Positions 1-8,827 are shown, numbered from the stretch's first letter. The stretch: DNA of 64,000 bases from Ovoidimarina sp038744785 (GCA_038744785.1 JBCDLX010000004.1:124001-188000); one strand, 5' to 3'. Made by a program: numbers and translations. The notes: generated by a model from the sequence alone, not told the origin.

Positions 1-17
1 CCAAGGAGGAGGACAAG

Positions 18-209
18 ATGAAGAAAGATACCTCGAAGGCCGATGAGGGCCGAAGGAGCTTTCTAAAGCTTGCAGCCGTATCGGCTCCCGTTGCCGCAGC
101 TACAGCTGTCACAGGCGAGCAAGCCGAAGCCGCAGATTCAGAGCCGCAGGGCTCGGGCATGCGGAACACTGCTCACGTCAAAGCGTACCTCGACAGCGCC
201 CGGTTCTGA
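18..209 (+). CDS. Formate dehydrogenase region TAT-target small protein
   Basis: This 63-residue protein opens the formate dehydrogenase locus. An RRSFLK twin-arginine motif lies near residues 12-17, followed by an alanine-rich hydrophobic stretch, so it looks exported or TAT-engaged. A strong AAGGAGGAGG ribosome site precedes the ATG. Short TAT-motif proteins of this kind sit upstream of formate dehydrogenase alpha genes in many proteobacteria (the TIGR02811-type family). Their precise role is unknown, and a maturation or assembly role is usually supposed. The gene lies 56 bases before the catalytic subunit and is probably co-transcribed with it. The locus may continue upstream of the window. 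Confidence 0.85.
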   Translation: MKKDTSKADEGRRSFLKLAAVSAPVAAATAVTGEQAEAADSEPQGSGMRNTAHVKAYLDSARF

Positions 210-265
210 CCGGACGCCAACGATAACCCAAGACGCCGTCATAGGCGCACACTGGGGAGCTTGCT

Positions 266-3163
266 ATGCTCAGAAAAAAGACAAACACGATCCCTGCGCC
301 AAAGGCACGCACAGGTCTTCTTGGGCGCGTAGGTCAAGCACGGGTTGACCGGCGGACCTTCCTTCGGACCAGCGGCCTTGCGGTCGGGGGACTTGCGGCG
401 TTCGGCGGCATGGGGGGTACGGTCCGCAAGGCCGAGGCGCAGGCGGCCATTGCCAATGCGGTGAAGAACGTAAAGTCTGTCTGCACCCACTGCTCAGTTG
501 GTTGCACAGTGGTTGCCGAGGTATCAAACGGGGTTTGGGTTGGGCAGGAGCCCGGCTGGGACAGCCCGTTTAACCTCGGGGCCCACTGCGCGAAGGGTGC
601 GGCGGTGCGCGAACATGCCCACGGCGAGCGCCGGTTGAAGTATCCAACGAAGCTGGTGAACGGCGAATGGGTCCGCGTGAGCTGGGAAGAAGCGATCAAC
701 GAAATCGGTGACCAGATGCTGCAGATCCGTGAGGAAAGCGGGCCTGACAGCGTCTACTGGCTGGGATCGGCCAAGGCCAATAACGAAGGCGCCTACCTGT
801 TCAGGAAGTTTGCCGCCTACTGGGGCACGAACAACGTCGACCACCAGGCGCGGATCTGTCACTCGACCACGGTTGCGGGCGTTGCGAACACATGGGGCTA
901 CGGCGCCATGACCAATTCGTACAATGACATCCACAACAGCCGCGCGATCTTCATCATTGGCGGCAACCCAGCAGAAGCGCATCCGGTGTCGCTTCTTCAT
1001 GTTCTGAAGGCCAAAGAGGAAAACAACGCCCCTCTGATCGTCTGCGATCCTCGGTTTACCCGGACGGCGGCGCATGCCGACGAATATGTCCGCTTCCGCC
1101 CCGGCACCGATGTGGCGCTGATCTGGGGTATCATGTGGCACATCTTCGAAAACGGCTGGGAGGACAAAGAGTTCATCCGCACCCGTGTCTGGGGCATGGA
1201 CCAGATCAAAGCCGAAGTGGCCAAGTGGAACCCGGAAGAGGTCGAGCGTGTAACAGGCACGCCAGGGTCGCAGCTTGAACGCGTCGCGCGGACGCTGGCG
1301 AACAACCGTCCCGGCACCGTGATCTGGTGCATGGGCGGCACCCAGCACACGAACGGCAACAACAACACGCGGGCCTACTGTGCGCTTCAGCTTGCGCTGG
1401 GCAACATGGGTACGTCGGGGGGCGGAACGAATATCTTCCGCGGCCACGACAACGTGCAGGGCGCGACGGACCTTGGCGTTCTGGCTAACACGCTTCCTGG
1501 CTACTACGGCCTAGCACCGGGAAGCTGGGCGCATTGGGCGAGGGTTTGGGAAGAAGACCTCGACTGGCTGAAGGCGCGCTTTGACGTGATGCCCGGCGCC
1601 GGGAAAGACGGCGCCGACCAGATGATGATGAACCAGACCGGCATCCCGGTCAGCCGCTGGATCGACGGTGTGCTGGAGGATGCCGAAAACATCGATCAGC
1701 CCAACAACACCCGGGCCATGGTCTTCTGGGGGCACGCACCAAACTCGCAGACCCGCATGACCGAGATGAAAACGGCGATGGAAAAGCTTGACCTCTTGGT
1801 CGTTGTCGATCCGTTCCCGACGGTCACCGCTGTCATGCAGGATCGCACCGACGGGGTCTACCTGCTGCCCGCGACGACGCAGTTCGAGACGTATGGCTCG
1901 GTCACTGCGTCGAACCGGTCGCTTCAGTGGCGTGAGAAGGTCATCGAACCCCTGTTCGAATCAAAGCCCGATCATACGATCATTAAGCTCTTTGCCGATA
2001 AGTTCGGATTTACGGATAAGATCTTCCGCAACATCGAGGTCAATGGTGACGAACCGCTGATCGAGGACATCACCCGAGAGTTCAATCGGGGTATGTGGAC
2101 CATCGGCTATACTGGCCAATCGCCGGAACGGCTTCGGACCCATATGGAGAATCAGCATACCTTCGACCGCACCACGTTGAAGGCGCTGGGCGGCCCGGCG
2201 GATGGCGACTACTACGGTCTGCCATGGCCAAGCTGGGGCACGGCCGAGATGGGGCACCCGGGTTCGCCGAACCTTTATGACCTGTCCAAGCCGGTGGCGG
2301 ACGGAGGCATGGGCTTCCGTGCCCGCTTTGGCGTGGAACGCGACGGCGACAACCTTCTGGCCGAAGGTGTATCGAATCCCGGCGCGGAAATTCAGGACGG
2401 CTATCCCGAATTCACCATGCAAATGCTGATAGATTTGGGATGGGACGGTGACCTGACGGATGAAGAACGCACCGCAATCGATGCCGTGGCCGCAGAAAAC
2501 ACCAACTGGAAGACCGACCTGTCGGGCGGCATCCAGCGGGTTGCCATCAAGCATGGCTGCGCCCCTTACGGCAACGCCAAGGCGCGGGCCGTGGTCTGGA
2601 CATTCCCGGACCCTGTGCCGCTTCACCGCGAACCTCTCTACACCAACCGGCGTGATCTTGTGGCGGACTATCCGACCTACGAGGACAAGCAGGCGTGGCG
2701 TCTGCCAACGCTTTATGCGTCGATCCAGAAAGACGACTTTTCACAGGAGTACCCGATCATCCTTACCTCCGGCCGTCTGGTCGAGTACGAGGGCGGCGGG
2801 GACGAGACCCGCTCGAACCCCTGGCTGGCCGAACTTCAACAAGAGATGTTTGTTGAGATTAACCCGCGAGATGCCAATGACCTTGGCGTCAGGGATGGGA
2901 CGGACGTCTGGGTTGAAGGGCCGGAGAAGGGCAAGGTCCTAGTTAAGGCGATGCTTACGAACCGCGTGGCACCTGGCGTGGCGTTTATGCCGTTCCACTT
3001 CGGCGGTCACTTCCAAGGTGAGGACCGAAGGCACAAGTACCCGGAGGGCGCAGATCCTTACGTCCTGGGTGAATCTACCAATACCGCGCAGACCTATGGC
3101 TACGACTCCGTCACACAGATGCAGGAGACCAAGGCCACGCTCTGCAAGATCTGGTCCGCTTAA
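266..3163 (+). CDS. fdhA: Formate dehydrogenase alpha (catalytic) subunit, Mo/W-bis-MGD, Cys-type
   Basis: This is the catalytic subunit of a respiratory formate dehydrogenase, oxidising formate to CO2. The 965-residue protein has a TAT signal (RRTFLR at residues 29-34), so it acts in the periplasm. Cysteines 73, 76, 80 and 108 fit the N-terminal [4Fe-4S] cluster. The metal ligand is Cys198 followed by His199, where E. coli FdnG has selenocysteine-His, so this is a non-selenium enzyme. The remainder matches the molybdopterin oxidoreductase core and the C-terminal dinucleotide-binding domain (roughly residues 840-965). A GGGAG site precedes the ATG. fdhB follows after 14 bases. Family assignment is firm; whether the metal is Mo or W cannot be read from the sequence, although a tungstate transporter lies nearby. 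Confidence 0.96.
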   Translation: MLRKKTNTIPAPKARTGLLGRVGQARVDRRTFLRTSGLAVGGLAAFGGMGGTVRKAEAQAAIANAVKNVKSVCTHCSVGCTVVAEVSNGVWVGQEPGWDSPFNLGAHCAKGAAVREHAHGERRLKYPTKLVNGEWVRVSWEEAINEIGDQMLQIREESGPDSVYWLGSAKANNEGAYLFRKFAAYWGTNNVDHQARICHSTTVAGVANTWGYGAMTNSYNDIHNSRAIFIIGGNPAEAHPVSLLHVLKAKEENNAPLIVCDPRFTRTAAHADEYVRFRPGTDVALIWGIMWHIFENGWEDKEFIRTRVWGMDQIKAEVAKWNPEEVERVTGTPGSQLERVARTLANNRPGTVIWCMGGTQHTNGNNNTRAYCALQLALGNMGTSGGGTNIFRGHDNVQGATDLGVLANTLPGYYGLAPGSWAHWARVWEEDLDWLKARFDVMPGAGKDGADQMMMNQTGIPVSRWIDGVLEDAENIDQPNNTRAMVFWGHAPNSQTRMTEMKTAMEKLDLLVVVDPFPTVTAVMQDRTDGVYLLPATTQFETYGSVTASNRSLQWREKVIEPLFESKPDHTIIKLFADKFGFTDKIFRNIEVNGDEPLIEDITREFNRGMWTIGYTGQSPERLRTHMENQHTFDRTTLKALGGPADGDYYGLPWPSWGTAEMGHPGSPNLYDLSKPVADGGMGFRARFGVERDGDNLLAEGVSNPGAEIQDGYPEFTMQMLIDLGWDGDLTDEERTAIDAVAAENTNWKTDLSGGIQRVAIKHGCAPYGNAKARAVVWTFPDPVPLHREPLYTNRRDLVADYPTYEDKQAWRLPTLYASIQKDDFSQEYPIILTSGRLVEYEGGGDETRSNPWLAELQQEMFVEINPRDANDLGVRDGTDVWVEGPEKGKVLVKAMLTNRVAPGVAFMPFHFGGHFQGEDRRHKYPEGADPYVLGESTNTAQTYGYDSVTQMQETKATLCKIWSA

Positions 3164-3177
3164 GGGAGGAATGAAGA

Positions 3178-3771
3178 ATGGCTAGAGCAAAATTCCTCTG
3201 CGACGCTGAACGCTGCATTGAATGCAACGCTTGCGTCACCGCATGCAAAAACGAAAACGAGGTGCCGTGGGGCATCAACCGCCGCCGGGTGGTGACCATC
3301 GAGGATGGGAACCCTGGTGAACGGTCGATCTCGGTCGCATGCATGCACTGCTCAGACGCGCCGTGCATGGCAGTGTGCCCGGTCGACTGCTTCTATCAGA
3401 CGGCGGATGGCATTGTTCTGCACTCCAAGGACCTCTGCATTGGCTGCGGCTACTGCTTCTATGCGTGCCCGTTCGGCGCGCCGCAGTTCCCGCAGGCCGG
3501 CAACTTCGGGTCGCGCGGCAAAATGGACAAATGCACCTTCTGTGCTGGTGGCCCAGAAGAAGACATGTCCCAAGCCGAATTCCAGAAGTACGGCCGCAAC
3601 CGGATTGCGGAAGGCAAGTTGCCGATCTGTGCCGAGATGTGTTCAACCAAGGCGCTTTTGGCGGGCAACGGCGACGACGTGAGCGCAATCTACCGGGAGC
3701 GTGTCGTTGCACGTGGCTTTGGTTCCGGCGCTTGGGGCTGGGGCACGGCCTATGATCAGAAGGGCGGCTAA
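3178..3771 (+). CDS. fdhB: Formate dehydrogenase beta subunit, four [4Fe-4S] ferredoxin
   Basis: This 197-residue iron-sulfur subunit carries electrons from FdhA to the membrane cytochrome b. Sixteen cysteines fall in four groups: 13/16/19/23, 55/58/63/67, 87/90/93/97 and 119/122/151/155. That is the pattern of four [4Fe-4S] clusters in FdnH/FDH3 beta subunits. Unlike E. coli FdnH it has no C-terminal membrane anchor, so it must be held by the other subunits. It has no signal peptide, which fits export piggy-backed on the TAT-targeted alpha subunit. A GGGAGG site precedes the start. A terminator hairpin follows about 30 bases after the stop. Confidence 0.95.
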   Translation: MARAKFLCDAERCIECNACVTACKNENEVPWGINRRRVVTIEDGNPGERSISVACMHCSDAPCMAVCPVDCFYQTADGIVLHSKDLCIGCGYCFYACPFGAPQFPQAGNFGSRGKMDKCTFCAGGPEEDMSQAEFQKYGRNRIAEGKLPICAEMCSTKALLAGNGDDVSAIYRERVVARGFGSGAWGWGTAYDQKGG

Positions 3772-3800
3772 ACACCTCGTTTCTTCTTGATGGTTTGGCG

Positions 3801-3834
3801 ACGCCGCAGCGGAAATCCTGCGGCGTTTCCTTTT
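3801..3834 (+). terminator. Rho-independent terminator after fdhB
   Basis: A 9-bp perfect stem (ACGCCGCAG at 3801-3809 pairing with CTGCGGCGT at 3818-3826) with an 8-base loop is followed by the T-rich run TTCCTTTT. It lies 30 bases after the fdhB stop and would separate fdhAB from the chemoreceptor and cytochrome b genes, wholly or in part. Confidence 0.75.
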
Positions 3835-3883
3835 CTGGGCGTTGTTAATCCGGCCTTAGAGAAATCTGTGCAGATGGGACCGC

Positions 3884-4198
3884 ATGTCCTTTGGTGCGCG
3901 TATTGCCCTTCCGGTCTTGTTCGGGGTCCTGTTCCTTTTGTCGGGCCCGGTGGCGGCTCTTGCGCTTTTGCCTCCGGCCAAGCCCGGCGCACCGGTGGTT
4001 GTGATCGGACCGTCGGCATCGGCGTATATCGGGGACGCAGGCGGGCGGCCGATTGGCCCCTATTCGACGCCTTTCGCAAGCCTTGCTGCCTTCGACGTTC
4101 CGACCCGGGTGACGCACAGGTCAGACGGTGTGTGGCTATTGCGCGATGGCACGGCGCTTGCAGCTGTGTGTATGGCCCTTCTGGGGAGCTTTGAATGA
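3884..4198 (+). CDS. Small exported protein of unknown function
   Basis: This 104-residue protein is not one I recognise. It begins with a clear Sec-type hydrophobic segment (about residues 5-30, LFGVLFLLSGPVAALALL) and ends with another mildly hydrophobic stretch (about 88-102). The middle is rich in Gly, Pro and Ala and has no cysteine motif. Its stop overlaps the ATG of the chemoreceptor gene (ATGA at 4195-4198), so the two are translationally coupled. That makes a periplasmic or membrane partner of the receptor a reasonable guess. The ribosome site is weak. It sits inside the formate dehydrogenase locus between beta and gamma subunit genes. Confidence 0.6.
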   Translation: MSFGARIALPVLFGVLFLLSGPVAALALLPPAKPGAPVVVIGPSASAYIGDAGGRPIGPYSTPFASLAAFDVPTRVTHRSDGVWLLRDGTALAAVCMALLGSFE

Positions 4199-5886
4199 CA
4201 CGTTCACACCACATCGCCCCAGAGAATGTCCTGGCCTTCGCGGCGCTGGCACTTGTGCCGTTGGTGGCGTTTGCCAGCTGGATGGCTGGGAACGGCGTGG
4301 TGGTGGCCCCAACTGTCGCTGCGGGCTTTGCCGGTCTTGGACTGGCAGCCTTGAAGCTCGAAGGGCGCATGCGCAAACCACTTGTCGGACTTGCTTTGAT
4401 CGGCCAGCCGATTGCATTGACGGCGGCCCTGACCGGGCACCACTGGCAGATCGACATGCACATGACGTTCTTTGCGGCGCTGGCCATTCTGGTGGCGCTC
4501 AGCGATGTGCGCACGATTGTTGCAGGAACGGTTGCGATCACTGTGCACCATCTGTCGCTGTCGGTCTTTATGCCAGCACTGGTCTATCCCGGGGCCGAAC
4601 TTTCGGCCGCGCTCGGCAGAACTGTGGTTCACGCGGTTGTTGTGCTGATCGAAGCCGCCGCGCTGATCGCAACGATCGCTCGGATCAATCGCCTAGGGGC
4701 AGAGCGGAAGGCGCAGCTTGCAGAGGCGCGCGACGCCTCGGCCGCCGAAGAGCAAGCGCGCCATTCGGCGGAAATGGCCACGCAGGAAGCCGAGGAGAGC
4801 CGCAACGCAGCAGATACTGCACGCATGGAGGCAGAGGCATCGCTGGCCCGACTTGAGGAAGAGCGGCAAGAGGCGGCTCGATCGCATGCCCGGGCGGAAG
4901 CCGCCGAGTGCGCCGAACGCAGGGCGCAGGCGACGCAAATGAAAAATCAGCAAATGGTCGTCGATGCGTTGCGGGCTGCGTTGGGCCGGATGGCGGAAGG
5001 TGACCTGACCGCCCGGCTTGATACACGGTTCGAGGCGTCATACGAGGAAGTACGCCACGCCTACAATAAGACCGTCGAACGGCTTGCAGATACAATCGGT
5101 CAGGTCACTACGGCTGCCGAAAAGATACTGGTTGATACCGGTGGGATCAGTCAGGCCGCCTCGGACCTGTCGCAACGGACAGAGCGCCAGGCCACGAAGT
5201 TGGAGCAGACGGCGGCGGCTCTGGAAGAACTGACATCGCTTGTGCGAAGCGCAGCAGACCGGGCGGGCGACGCGTCAAACTCGGCTGCGAGCGCGCAGAC
5301 CAATGCTGAAGGAAGCGGAATGGTCGTCGGAAAAGCCTCGGATGCGATGGCGTCGATTGACGGCTCGGCAAATGAAATCAACAAGATAATCGACGTAATT
5401 GATCAAATCGCGTTCCAGACCAATTTGCTTGCGTTGAACGCCGGCGTGGAAGCGGCGCGCGCGGGCGACGCGGGGCGCGGCTTCGCGGTTGTCGCGTCCG
5501 AGGTTCGCGCGCTGGCCCAGCGATCGTCGGATGCCGCCGCCGAGATCAACCAATTGATCGACCGGAGCCAGGATCAGGTGCGCGAAGGAGTGCTGAACGT
5601 TGGTCGCACCGTTGACGCGCTTCGAACGGTTATCGACGAGGTTACTGGGATATCGGGACAGATCCGCGAGATTTCGACCTCGGCGAGCGAACAGGCGATG
5701 GGACTGGATGAGATCAACCGTGCGGTCAACGAGCTTGACAGCGTGACCCAGCAGAATGCCGGAATGTTCGAGGAAACAAGTGCCGCGGCGACGGAACTGA
5801 ACGCCAGTGCGCGGGATCTGTTAGAATTGACAGGGCAGTTCCGCTTGCCGGAGATGCGCGGCCCTGCCTTAATCGTGGCGTCCTGA
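4195..5886 (+). CDS. Methyl-accepting chemotaxis protein with polytopic His-rich membrane sensor
   Basis: This is a chemoreceptor of 563 residues. The N-terminal ~165 residues form about five or six hydrophobic helices with no large periplasmic domain. They hold histidines at 82, 83, 89, 118, 119 and 146, several within or near membrane segments. A charged coiled coil (about 168-250) leads to a HAMP-like region (about 250-305). The conserved MCP signalling hairpin tip is at about 400-440 (DQIAFQTNLLALNAGVEAAR). There is no C-terminal CheR/CheB pentapeptide. The gene overlaps the small exported protein by four bases and lies between fdhB and the cytochrome b subunit, suggesting taxis linked to formate respiration or redox state. 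The ligand is unknown. Confidence 0.92.
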   Translation: MTRSHHIAPENVLAFAALALVPLVAFASWMAGNGVVVAPTVAAGFAGLGLAALKLEGRMRKPLVGLALIGQPIALTAALTGHHWQIDMHMTFFAALAILVALSDVRTIVAGTVAITVHHLSLSVFMPALVYPGAELSAALGRTVVHAVVVLIEAAALIATIARINRLGAERKAQLAEARDASAAEEQARHSAEMATQEAEESRNAADTARMEAEASLARLEEERQEAARSHARAEAAECAERRAQATQMKNQQMVVDALRAALGRMAEGDLTARLDTRFEASYEEVRHAYNKTVERLADTIGQVTTAAEKILVDTGGISQAASDLSQRTERQATKLEQTAAALEELTSLVRSAADRAGDASNSAASAQTNAEGSGMVVGKASDAMASIDGSANEINKIIDVIDQIAFQTNLLALNAGVEAARAGDAGRGFAVVASEVRALAQRSSDAAAEINQLIDRSQDQVREGVLNVGRTVDALRTVIDEVTGISGQIREISTSASEQAMGLDEINRAVNELDSVTQQNAGMFEETSAAATELNASARDLLELTGQFRLPEMRGPALIVAS

Positions 5887-6069
5887 AACCAAGCGGCCTG
5901 TGAGAGACGCCGGGATGGGAGACCCGCGGGTGATTGTGGCATCGGGCGGCCACGCGACAGTCCCGCGACGCGACTTGACTTCGTGCGCCTCAAACGAGAC
6001 CCTGACAACAAAGCCAAAGCCAAAACAGCGGGCCGCAGTCGACTTGGCCGGCAAACCTGGGAGGTAGCT

Positions 6070-7377
6070 ATGGCATGGGTTGGGCGCGGATGCGGGTATT
6101 TCATTGTTTTTGCGCTGTTTTCGAGTGGTTTTGCGTGGGCGCAAGAGCAGGCTGCACCAGATGCCGTGACCGAGGCCTCTTCACCAGAGCCAGGCGTTGT
6201 CACAGTTGAGGACGCAAACTCTGCGCTTGATGATATTCTCGCCCGCCAACGGGGCGAGGGCGATGCGCGTGTGCCTCGCGATTTCAGCACGGCGCGGGGC
6301 AATGCGGCAGATATCACGGGCCAGCTTGGTGCGTTGGGCGGACCATCCGATGCTGAAGTCTGGGAAGCTTTGCGATTTGGTACGGCAGATGTCACCGTAT
6401 CGGCGGGTGGGGCACCGGCGCGTGTACTGATGCAGGATCGCGGTATGTGGTGGCACGAATACCGCACCAATGTGATCAAACCTTATGGCGGCTACCTTCT
6501 TTTAGGGACGCTCGGGCTTCTTGCCGTCTTTTACCTTCTTCGGGGCCGCATCCGGATCGAACACGGCAGGGCCGGGACGACGATCCGCCGGTTCTCAGGG
6601 ATTGAACGGTTTGGCCACTGGCTGTTGGCGGGGTCTTTTATCCTGCTGGGGATCACCGGCCTTTTTTCGCTCTACGCAAGGGTTTTTCTTTTGCCAAAGC
6701 CCGAGGCGGGGTTGAATTCGGCCGATGAGATCATGGCCCGCCAAGACGGCGCACTTGTGGAAACGCTCCTGCTTTACTCGAAATGGGTCCACAACAACGT
6801 GTCCTGGGCCTTCATGCTCGCCCTCGTTTTGATCTTTGCTTTCTGGGTTGCCCACAACCTGCCAAGTCGGATGGATCTGGTTTGGATGGCAAAGGGTGGG
6901 GGCATCATTGGAAAAGGCCATCCGCCCGCCAAGAAGTTCAACGCAGGCCAGAAACTGATCTTTTGGTCGGTGATCCTCCTGGGTGCCTCTATCTCGGCGT
7001 CGGGCCTGTCGCTCCTGGTCCCGTTCGAGCTTCCGATGTTTGCGAAAACCTTTGCCGCTTTGAACTCGTTCGGCGTGCCTGATCTGCTTGGGATGGAGGC
7101 CTTTCCAGTGCAATTGGCCCCGCACGAAGAGATGCAATTCGCCCAGCTCTGGCACGCGATTGTCAGCTTTGTCCTGATGGCGATCATTTTGGCGCATATC
7201 TATATTGGATCGGTCGGCATGGAGGGCGCCTATGCCGCTATGGGGTCTGGGGACGTCGATCTGAACTGGGCGAAAGAGCATCACTCGCTTTGGGTCGAAG
7301 AGGTCGAAGCCAAATCGGTTCTGAAAGGCATCGAACCGGTGCCCCCTTCGTCCTCGGGCGCGACGCCGGCGGAATGA
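6070..7377 (+). CDS. fdhC: Formate dehydrogenase gamma subunit, cytochrome b556 type
   Basis: This is the membrane subunit that takes electrons from the Fe-S subunit to quinone. The ATG at 6070 was chosen over an upstream in-frame ATG at 5983 because GGGAGG lies six bases before it and a signal peptide starts directly there. The product has 435 residues. After the signal peptide comes an extra soluble region of about 110 residues, then a first helix (about 138-158) and four core helices of the FdnI-type cytochrome b with membrane histidines. E. coli FdnI is about 217 residues, so the N-terminal extension is sizeable, though related alphaproteobacterial FDH3 gamma subunits are also long. The stop overlaps the next start (ATGA). 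Confidence 0.92.
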   Translation: MAWVGRGCGYFIVFALFSSGFAWAQEQAAPDAVTEASSPEPGVVTVEDANSALDDILARQRGEGDARVPRDFSTARGNAADITGQLGALGGPSDAEVWEALRFGTADVTVSAGGAPARVLMQDRGMWWHEYRTNVIKPYGGYLLLGTLGLLAVFYLLRGRIRIEHGRAGTTIRRFSGIERFGHWLLAGSFILLGITGLFSLYARVFLLPKPEAGLNSADEIMARQDGALVETLLLYSKWVHNNVSWAFMLALVLIFAFWVAHNLPSRMDLVWMAKGGGIIGKGHPPAKKFNAGQKLIFWSVILLGASISASGLSLLVPFELPMFAKTFAALNSFGVPDLLGMEAFPVQLAPHEEMQFAQLWHAIVSFVLMAIILAHIYIGSVGMEGAYAAMGSGDVDLNWAKEHHSLWVEEVEAKSVLKGIEPVPPSSSGATPAE

Positions 7378-8702
7378 TCGCGCGCCTTGCCGCTTTGGGT
7401 CTTGCCGCAATGTGCTGGGTCGCCGCATCGGCCGAGGCCGAGGATATCCGGACGTTCAACGGGCATGGCGGGCCGGTCAAGGCCATTGCGCTGCTCTCCA
7501 ATGGGGGCGCGATCCTGACCGCCAGCTTCGACAATTCGGTCGGTGTCTGGCCCATGGAAGAGGACGGTCCAGCCAGATGGCTTGAAGCCCACGACGCCGC
7601 GGTCAACGCCGTCATCCCGTTGTCTGGCGGGCGGGCCGCATCGGGCGGCGACGATTTCAATGTGGTCCTATGGGATGTCGAGAACGGAGTACCCCTGCGG
7701 CATCTTATGGGCCACACGGGCAAGGTCATGGGCCTTTCGGCGACCGCTGACGGTACGCAGCTTGCGTCAGCGAGCTGGGACGGCACCGTGCGCATCTGGG
7801 ACACGGCGACCGGAACCGAACTTGCCGTGCTCAACGATCATGAGGGTCCTGTCAATGCGGTGATCTGGGCGGCCGACGGCGCCCGATTGTACTCGGCTGG
7901 CTACGATGGAACGGTTCTGGAATGGGCGACAGACGATTGGGCGGTCTCACGACGGCTTGCCACACATGGGTTTGGCATCAACGTAATGGCGCTGAACGAG
8001 ACGGCGGGATGGTTGGCCTACGGCGCGCTGGATGGCGGGACGCGCGCGGTAGACCTGGTGACAGGCAGGCAATTGTCCGATCTGACCGCCGGGCGCCGCC
8101 CGATTTTGTCGATGGCCCAAAGCCCCGATGGCACACGATTGGCGGTCGGTGACGGCGAAGGGTACATCATGGTGGTCGAAACCCCAGAATGGCGCATCCT
8201 GCGCGACTTTCGCGCGGCGCGCCACGGGCCGGTTTGGGCGCTGGCATTCACGGCCGCAGGAACGGCGGTGATCGCCGGCGGTATCGCAGACGAGGCGTTC
8301 CTTTGGCCGCTCGACGCGCTGGAGAACGCCCCGCGCATGGCGACGCTACAACGCGACTTTCATACACCGCCCGAGGACGTGGCAAACGGGGAACGCCAAT
8401 TCCTGCGAAAGTGTTCGATCTGTCATACGCTCGGGGTGGACGGCGCACGCCGCGCAGGGCCGCCCCTTGCGGGGCTCTTCGGTCGCAAGGCGGGCGCGGT
8501 GACGGGATATCCGTATTCCGACGCGATCCGGGCGCTGGATCTGGTCTGGACGGAAGCGACAATTGATGCGTTGTTCGATGTGGGACCCGATCACTACATT
8601 CCAGGCACAAAGATGCCGATGCAGCGCATTTCTGCTGCCAGCGATCGGGCCGACTTGATCGACTTCCTGAAACGAGAAACTGCATTGGGAGTAGTACCAT
8701 GA
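7374..8702 (+). CDS. Exported WD40 propeller fused to c-type cytochrome
   Basis: This is a 442-residue secreted fusion. The start at 7374 overlaps the fdhC stop (ATGA) and begins a signal peptide cleaved near ASAEA (about residue 22); a longer in-frame start at 7290 would lie inside fdhC. Residues about 27-325 hold repeated WD40 blades (GH...V...W D pattern, e.g. LWDVENG, IWDTATG). The C-terminal ~100 residues are a class I cytochrome c with CSICH at 347-351, a G-P-x-L-x-G-L-F-G-R motif, and a likely axial Met414 in GTKMPM. Placement right after the cytochrome b gene suggests an electron acceptor or docking protein for formate oxidation, which is inference. Confidence 0.88.
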   Translation: MIARLAALGLAAMCWVAASAEAEDIRTFNGHGGPVKAIALLSNGGAILTASFDNSVGVWPMEEDGPARWLEAHDAAVNAVIPLSGGRAASGGDDFNVVLWDVENGVPLRHLMGHTGKVMGLSATADGTQLASASWDGTVRIWDTATGTELAVLNDHEGPVNAVIWAADGARLYSAGYDGTVLEWATDDWAVSRRLATHGFGINVMALNETAGWLAYGALDGGTRAVDLVTGRQLSDLTAGRRPILSMAQSPDGTRLAVGDGEGYIMVVETPEWRILRDFRAARHGPVWALAFTAAGTAVIAGGIADEAFLWPLDALENAPRMATLQRDFHTPPEDVANGERQFLRKCSICHTLGVDGARRAGPPLAGLFGRKAGAVTGYPYSDAIRALDLVWTEATIDALFDVGPDHYIPGTKMPMQRISAASDRADLIDFLKRETALGVVP

Positions 8703-8827
8703 ACGCCATGTTCGCGGCCTTTGCGGCCATCATTGTCATCGCGGTCGCAGCCGACCAAGGTTTGGACCGGTTCGGTGGATTTTCCTCTGCGGACCGTCAA
8801 AGTGCGCCCTCTGTGCGGCTTGACTGA
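8699..8827 (+). CDS. 42-residue single-pass membrane peptide
   Basis: This very short gene overlaps the stop of the WD40-cytochrome c gene (ATGA at 8699-8702). The translation has one hydrophobic helix at about residues 4-18 (MFAAFAAIIVIAVAA) followed by a polar tail ending SVRLD. I do not recognise a family. The coupled start, continuous reading frame and helix-plus-tail layout resemble small accessory subunits of respiratory complexes, so it may stabilise the formate dehydrogenase membrane assembly. It could also be a chance ORF. Confidence 0.55.
   Translation: MNAMFAAFAAIIVIAVAADQGLDRFGGFSSADRQSAPSVRLD

Noticed and set aside
524..1447. Long minus-strand ORF inside fdhA
   Set aside because: Shadow of a clear catalytic subunit gene; composition is typical of antisense frames.
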